NCBI RefSeq assembly: GCF_900199375.1
Contig: NZ_LT900217.1
Location: 186,001 to 250,000, forward strand
Reading direction: 5' to 3'
Source of the DNA: Gordonibacter urolithinfaciens
GTDB taxonomy: Bacteria; Actinomycetota; Coriobacteriia; Coriobacteriales; Eggerthellaceae
DNA length: 64,000 nt
Shown: in pieces, positions 60,348-64,000 of the stretch
Layout of the letters: each line of letters starts with the position of its first letter
Numbering within the stretch: the first letter of the stretch is position 1
Notes under the pieces: generated by a model
Told to the model about the DNA's origin: nothing
Seen by the model: only the letters and a program-made list of their open reading frames with translations
Database searches by the model: none
Made by a program: the position numbers and the translations under genes

Positions 60348-62312
60348 TCACCACATTTCGCCGCGGACGGTGGCGGCGCCGGGTTCGGCGGAAACGGGCC
60401 CGCCGTCAGCGGAGCCGCCCCCAGAAGCGCTGCCGCCCGGACCGGCGGGCACGCCCCCGCCGACACCGCCGGCATCGAGCGCGAGGCCGATGCGCACGAC
60501 GGCGCGGCCGTCGGCGGCCTCCGCGAAGAGCTCGCCGCGGTGGCGCCGGGCGATCTCGCGCATGGCGGGCAGCCCCAGGCCGTGCTCGCGCGGGTTCTCC
60601 TTGCTCGTGGCCAGAAACGACGCGCCGGGCTCGGCCGAGTTCTCGCAGCGCAGGGCCAGCACGTTGCCGCTCGTGCGCATGGAGAGCGCCAGGTACGGCT
60701 CGTCCTCGCCCGCCGCGCGGGCGCGCTCGCACGCCTCCACGGCGTTGGACAGCAGGTTCGACAGCAGCACGGACAGCTCCGTGGCGCCCAGGCCCAGGCG
60801 CTCGGGCACGCGCACGTCGCACTCCACGCGCACGCCCGCGGCCTGCGCCGGCGCGAGGTAGGCGGCCAGCACCGCGTTCGCCACGACGTTGCCCGTGTAG
60901 CGCAGGGGCGGCGCGGCGTCCTGCTGCCCTGCGAGCTCGTCCAGGTAGGCGCGGCAGTCCTCCCACGCCCCCTCGTCGGCCATCCTCCGCAGGGCGGCCA
61001 CGTGGTGGCGCAGGTCGTGGCGCGCCGTGCGCGCCTCCCGCTCGCCGTGCCTTAGGTGCACGAGGCCCGCCTCGGCGGCGTGCACCTGCACCTCCAGGTC
61101 GCGTACCTGCTCCTGCGCAGCCCGCAGGCGCCGCACGCGCACCGCGAGCATCCAGGCGAACACGCCCACCAGCATGAGCCCCGCGTACTCGTGCTGCCAC
61201 AGGCCGTACAGCGGCTCGTAGGCGTTGTCGTCCAGGAGGTTCGCCGCGAGGGCGGCTCCCAGCACCGCGCAGCCGTACAGCACGAACCGCGCCTCGGCGC
61301 TGCGGTTGCGCAGGCCCACGACGGCGCAGCCCGCGAACAGCCCCCAGCACGCGATGCGCACCGCGCTCTGGAACGCGGCGTACGCCCCGATGGAGGCGGG
61401 AAGCGCGGGCAGGGCCGCCGCCCAGGCGAACGTGACGGCCGGCAGCAGCCACAGCGCCCGGGCCCCCCACCGCGCGGCCGGGTGCCCCGCCTGCGTCCAC
61501 GGCAGGCCCGCAGCGCGGGCGGCCAGCGCCACGGCCGCCACGAGCACGCACGCCCACGCCGCGTCCTCCAGGGCGTACCACCAGGCGTTCGCGATGCCCG
61601 CGCGCCACGCCAACCCGTGCGCGCCGGCCACCGCGAACGCCAGGCACAGCACGGCGAAGTCGCGCAGGAGCGCATCGCCGCCGCCCCGGCGGCGCACCGC
61701 GAAGGAGAGCAGCGCCGCCGCAAGGGGGCCCAGCACGAGCACGCAGGTGCCGAGCGCGCTCGCGAAGCCCAGCCGCCCCATGGCCTGCGCCGTGCCGAGC
61801 ACGGGCGGGTAGTACAGCCCGCTGTAGTAATGCTCCCGGTTCTCCACCTCCAGCTTGAGGCGCGTGCCGTCGCGTACCACGACGCCCACCTCCGCACCGT
61901 CGCCGCCCGCCGCTGCCACGGCGCCGTCCACGTACAGGGTGAAGTCTCCGTACACCTCGGGCACCAGCAGCACGAGTGCACGCTCGGGAGCGTTGCCCAC
62001 GTAGCGCAGCTCGAGCTCGTAGACGGCGGTTCCGAAGGCCGAGGCGCCGCCCGGCACGTAGGAGAAGTTTGAGTACTGGCCGATGAACGTCTCGATTTGC
62101 GACGCGCCGTCGACGGAGAGCAGCCAGCCGTCCACGAGGGGCACGGGGCGCCCGAGGTCGGCATCCGCCAGCTCGAGGACGCCGCCCGCCCCATAGGGCG
62201 GTGGGGAAAGGTATTTGTTATCATGGTAGTACGCCAGCGCGAGCAGGCATCCCGCCAGCAGGAAGATCGCTGCCGCGCCAACGGCCGCGCGCACGGCCGA
62301 GCGAACCGACAT
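60348..62312 (-). CDS. Membrane sensor histidine kinase, GHKL/AgrC-like
   Basis: 654 residues from the ATG after GGGAGGGGGTCGTTG. One helix near the N-terminus, an extracellular domain to about residue 170 (with VPEVYGDFTLYVDG, a jelly-roll-like pattern of 7TM sensors), seven or so helices from 180 to 390, a coiled coil, an H-box RHDLRHHVAALRRM, and a GHKL ATPase with LSVLLSNLLSNAVEAC and HGLGLPAMREIARRHRG. A Gly/Ala-rich tail of about 45 residues ends it. No LytTR-type response regulator is adjacent, so the partner is elsewhere. The signal is unknown. Confidence 0.87.
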   Translation of the reverse strand: MSVRSAVRAAVGAAAIFLLAGCLLALAYYHDNKYLSPPPYGAGGVLELADADLGRPVPLVDGWLLSVDGASQIETFIGQYSNFSYVPGGASAFGTAVYELELRYVGNAPERALVLLVPEVYGDFTLYVDGAVAAAGGDGAEVGVVVRDGTRLKLEVENREHYYSGLYYPPVLGTAQAMGRLGFASALGTCVLVLGPLAAALLSFAVRRRGGGDALLRDFAVLCLAFAVAGAHGLAWRAGIANAWWYALEDAAWACVLVAAVALAARAAGLPWTQAGHPAARWGARALWLLPAVTFAWAAALPALPASIGAYAAFQSAVRIACWGLFAGCAVVGLRNRSAEARFVLYGCAVLGAALAANLLDDNAYEPLYGLWQHEYAGLMLVGVFAWMLAVRVRRLRAAQEQVRDLEVQVHAAEAGLVHLRHGEREARTARHDLRHHVAALRRMADEGAWEDCRAYLDELAGQQDAAPPLRYTGNVVANAVLAAYLAPAQAAGVRVECDVRVPERLGLGATELSVLLSNLLSNAVEACERARAAGEDEPYLALSMRTSGNVLALRCENSAEPGASFLATSKENPREHGLGLPAMREIARRHRGELFAEAADGRAVVRIGLALDAGGVGGGVPAGPGGSASGGGSADGGPVSAEPGAATVRGEMW

Positions 62313-62344
62313 CAACGACCCCCTCCCGACGACAAGGACACCCC

Positions 62345-63478
62345 GTGCGGCATCTTACCAGAAAACGCCTCCGCCCCGCCGCCCGCGCCGCGGCGGCCCT
62401 GGGCTTGGCGGCCGCGCTGGCCGCAAACGGCGGGACGGCGGCTTGGGCGGATGCCGAGGCGGGAGGAGCGCTCGGCGGCTCGCCGGGCGGCGGCATGGCG
62501 GGCGGCGTCGGGGGCATCGCCCCCGGCAGCGAGGGCGGCGGAGGCTCCCTCGGCAGCGGGACCGGCGGCCCCGGAAGCGGCATCGGCCACGTGGACCAGC
62601 CGTTCGGCCAGGTCATCCGCATCATCCCCGATGTCGGCATGAGCGCGCTGCTGTACCTGCCGTCATTGCCGGTCGATCCGTACTGCCGCGACGAGGATAC
62701 CGGGCACCCCGCCCTGCAAGTGCTCTACGTCGATCGGGCGTATGCAGACGAGCCGGGCAACTGGGAGCGCTGGGGCACGTTCGAATGGGATGAGGATTGG
62801 CAGGAATACGCATCAGGCGCGGACAGCATCTCCCCCGTCTTCGACGACAACTACCAAGACCCGACCATTCTGTACTGCACCGTCAGCTATTCGTCGAAAG
62901 CCGTCGACTACCGCGACTTCTACCTGCGCGCAACCGCGGTGACACGCGAGGGCGGCGTGCTGACGACCACCGAGTTCGAACCTGCGCTCATCGCCTACGA
63001 GGGCGGATGGCGCCCCGACGATCCCGACGATCCCGACGACGAGCCTCCGAACATCGTGAACCCGCCGGAAACAGGCGCCGGCGACAGCGGCGGCAACCGG
63101 GGCGGCGCGGTGCAAGGAGAGAGCGAGCGCGTGGATCCCGGGAGCACGCCGAAGAGCCTGCTGCCGAACATGGAGAGGGCGCAAGCCGCCTCGGGTTCCG
63201 AGGCGAACGGAGAAGGGGCGGGAAGCGACGCCGAGAAGCACGAGGCCGCGGAAAGCGAAGGCAGGGAGGAACGCACCGGGGCAAGCTCGGCAGGCGGCAA
63301 CGGCGCGCAAACCGGCGGGTACCGGAGCGCGCCAGACGACGGCGCTCCCCCGCATGGCAACGACCAGATTCCCGGCTTCGCCTGGGCCCTTGGGATCACG
63401 GTCGGCACCGTGGGCATCGCAGGGGGCGCCCTCGCCGTGCTGCGCGCGAAGGGCAGCTTGGCCAAGAAGCGCCCGTAG
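62345..63478 (+). CDS. Secreted, C-terminally anchored surface protein
   Basis: 377 residues from a GTG after AAGGACACCCC. Signal peptide (AAAALGLAAALAANGGTAAWA), a Gly/Ser-rich segment of about 55 residues, a globular domain of about 150 residues (YLPSLPVDPYCRDEDTG, WERWGTFEWDEDWQEYASG, YCTVSYSSKAVDYRDFYLRATAVT), a long Glu/Gly/Ser-rich linker and a C-terminal helix (FAWALGITVGTVGIAGGALAVL) with a basic end. There is no LPXTG-like motif before the helix, so it may stay membrane-anchored. The function is unknown. It diverges from the sensor kinase, a possible regulator. Confidence 0.75.
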   Translation: MRHLTRKRLRPAARAAAALGLAAALAANGGTAAWADAEAGGALGGSPGGGMAGGVGGIAPGSEGGGGSLGSGTGGPGSGIGHVDQPFGQVIRIIPDVGMSALLYLPSLPVDPYCRDEDTGHPALQVLYVDRAYADEPGNWERWGTFEWDEDWQEYASGADSISPVFDDNYQDPTILYCTVSYSSKAVDYRDFYLRATAVTREGGVLTTTEFEPALIAYEGGWRPDDPDDPDDEPPNIVNPPETGAGDSGGNRGGAVQGESERVDPGSTPKSLLPNMERAQAASGSEANGEGAGSDAEKHEAAESEGREERTGASSAGGNGAQTGGYRSAPDDGAPPHGNDQIPGFAWALGITVGTVGIAGGALAVLRAKGSLAKKRP

Positions 63479-63487
63479 GCGAAAAAG

Positions 63488-63502
63488 GGCGCCAGCGGCG
63501 CC
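63488..63502. terminator. Hairpin between two convergent surface-protein genes
   Basis: GGCGCC, AGC, GGCGCC: six perfect pairs in the 25-base gap between convergent stops. It is a likely bidirectional terminator. Confidence 0.5.
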
Positions 63503-63503
63503 G

Positions 63504-64000
63504 TCAGCGGCGCTTGCCGAGCCGCACGAGGCCGAGAGCCACTACGGCAGCGGCGGCAAGTGCGACAGTCCCTAATGCGGCGGGCGAGGAGGCGAGGCTA
63601 TCGCCCGTGGTCACGAGCGACTGGTCCGTGCCGGTGGGCGCGCCGGGGCTCGTGTTGGCCGAACCGTTGCCGGAGCCCGTGCCCCCGTTTCCGCTTCCCG
63701 TTCCGGTGCCTTCACCGGAACCCTGGTTGTCGCCGGTGCCGGGCTCGTTGCCCTCGCCTTCGCCCGCAGGAGGCTCGGGCGGGTTCGGGGTCGTGCTTTC
63801 GGCCCCGAGTTCCACCGGCACCGATCCCTGCGAGTACACGGCAGGGTCGGACGCATCGTGCGCAGCGTTCACCACGCTCAAGGAACCCACGCCGATCTCG
63901 ACCGTCGCGCCTTCCTCCCCCGCCAGGCGCACGCTGCCGAGTGCTAAGGTGTCGTTCGCAAACAAGTTCGCGTCGCCGGCCAAATACAAGCTCAAGACGC
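63504..64000 (-). CDS. Sortase-anchored surface protein, C-terminal part (5' end outside window)
   Basis: At least 165 residues; the frame is still open at the window end. A short beta-rich stretch (GSVRLAGEEGATVEIGVGSLSVVNAAHD) leads to a Pro/Glu then Gly/Ser/Thr-rich linker, a sorting-signal-like LVTTGD, a hydrophobic helix (LGTVALAAAAVVALGLV) and a basic end (RLGKRR). LVTTG is an LPXTG-like variant found in surface proteins of this group, so wall anchoring by sortase is predicted. The N-terminal domain, and with it the function, is unseen. Confidence 0.75.
   Translation of the reverse strand, partial: VLSLYLAGDANLFANDTLALGSVRLAGEEGATVEIGVGSLSVVNAAHDASDPAVYSQGSVPVELGAESTTPNPPEPPAGEGEGNEPGTGDNQGSGEGTGTGSGNGGTGSGNGSANTSPGAPTGTDQSLVTTGDSLASSPAALGTVALAAAAVVALGLVRLGKRR

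Overview
The window is a high-GC, densely coded bacterial chromosome segment that looks like a member of the Eggerthellaceae (Coriobacteriia, Actinomycetota). This rests on: Tat-dependent lipoproteins of the RRTFVMG type, a LuxR-type regulator fused to about twelve membrane helices, paired XRE-cupin regulators with AMP-forming acyl-CoA synthetases around a 2-oxoacid:ferredoxin oxidoreductase, frequent GTG starts, and sortase-type surface proteins. Genus cannot be fixed from sequence alone. No rRNA, tRNA, CRISPR array or complete mobile element was seen.

Layout. 1-6516 (+): the end of an AraC/GyrI regulator, then a sugar operon (MFS carrier, GH2 glycosidase, galK, galT). 6625-13341: a redox island of flavodoxins, cyclophilin-like proteins and an FMN reductase, several of them broken, with an MFS exporter carrying CBS domains inside it. 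Three promoters here have the 19-bp spacer and dyad of MerR-family regulation. 13360-16472: peptidase E, a GGQ release-factor-like protein, a CtkA/HipA-like kinase and an ANT(6)-like nucleotidyltransferase. 16510-24892 (-): two XRE-cupin/acyl-CoA synthetase pairs bracketing a four-subunit 2-oxoacid:ferredoxin oxidoreductase and a MinD-like ATPase. 25200-31848 (-): rsmB-fmt-def, SPFH/NfeD, dnaG and a small membrane protein. 32074-37496 (+): baeRF-like protein, dGTPase-like HD protein, YfcE phosphodiesterase, and an ECF sigma factor with a DUF2461 protein. 37563-42779 (-): diguanylate cyclase, LuxR membrane regulator, tatA, FAD-dependent oxidoreductase. 43171-51766: secreted C39-like protein, DUF1848 protein, membrane pyrophosphatase, LtaS-like sulfatase, erythromycin-esterase-like lipoprotein. 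51781-60091 (-): the classical rimP-nusA-ylxR-infB-rbfA-nrnA-truB-ribF operon. 60348-64000: a GHKL sensor kinase and two surface proteins, the last cut by the window end.

How the genes work together. The first operon would import and hydrolyse a beta-galactoside-like sugar and feed galactose into the first two Leloir steps; galE and galM are not here. The 16.5-24.9 kb block would activate organic acids to acyl-CoA and interconvert them with 2-oxoacids using ferredoxin. The redox island looks like a MerR-controlled stress or electrophile response that is decaying in this strain. The ribosome-maturation operon is intact and translationally coupled.

The most interesting non-coding signals are: an AT-rich repeat of about 269 bp present twice (33380 and 45456); a nine-C tract between the -35 and -10 regions of a lipoprotein promoter; three matched MerR-type promoters; an exact TGTCACA-N16-CGTC ECF-type promoter in front of the ECF sigma gene; and a perfect 100-nt palindrome in the oxidoreductase region.
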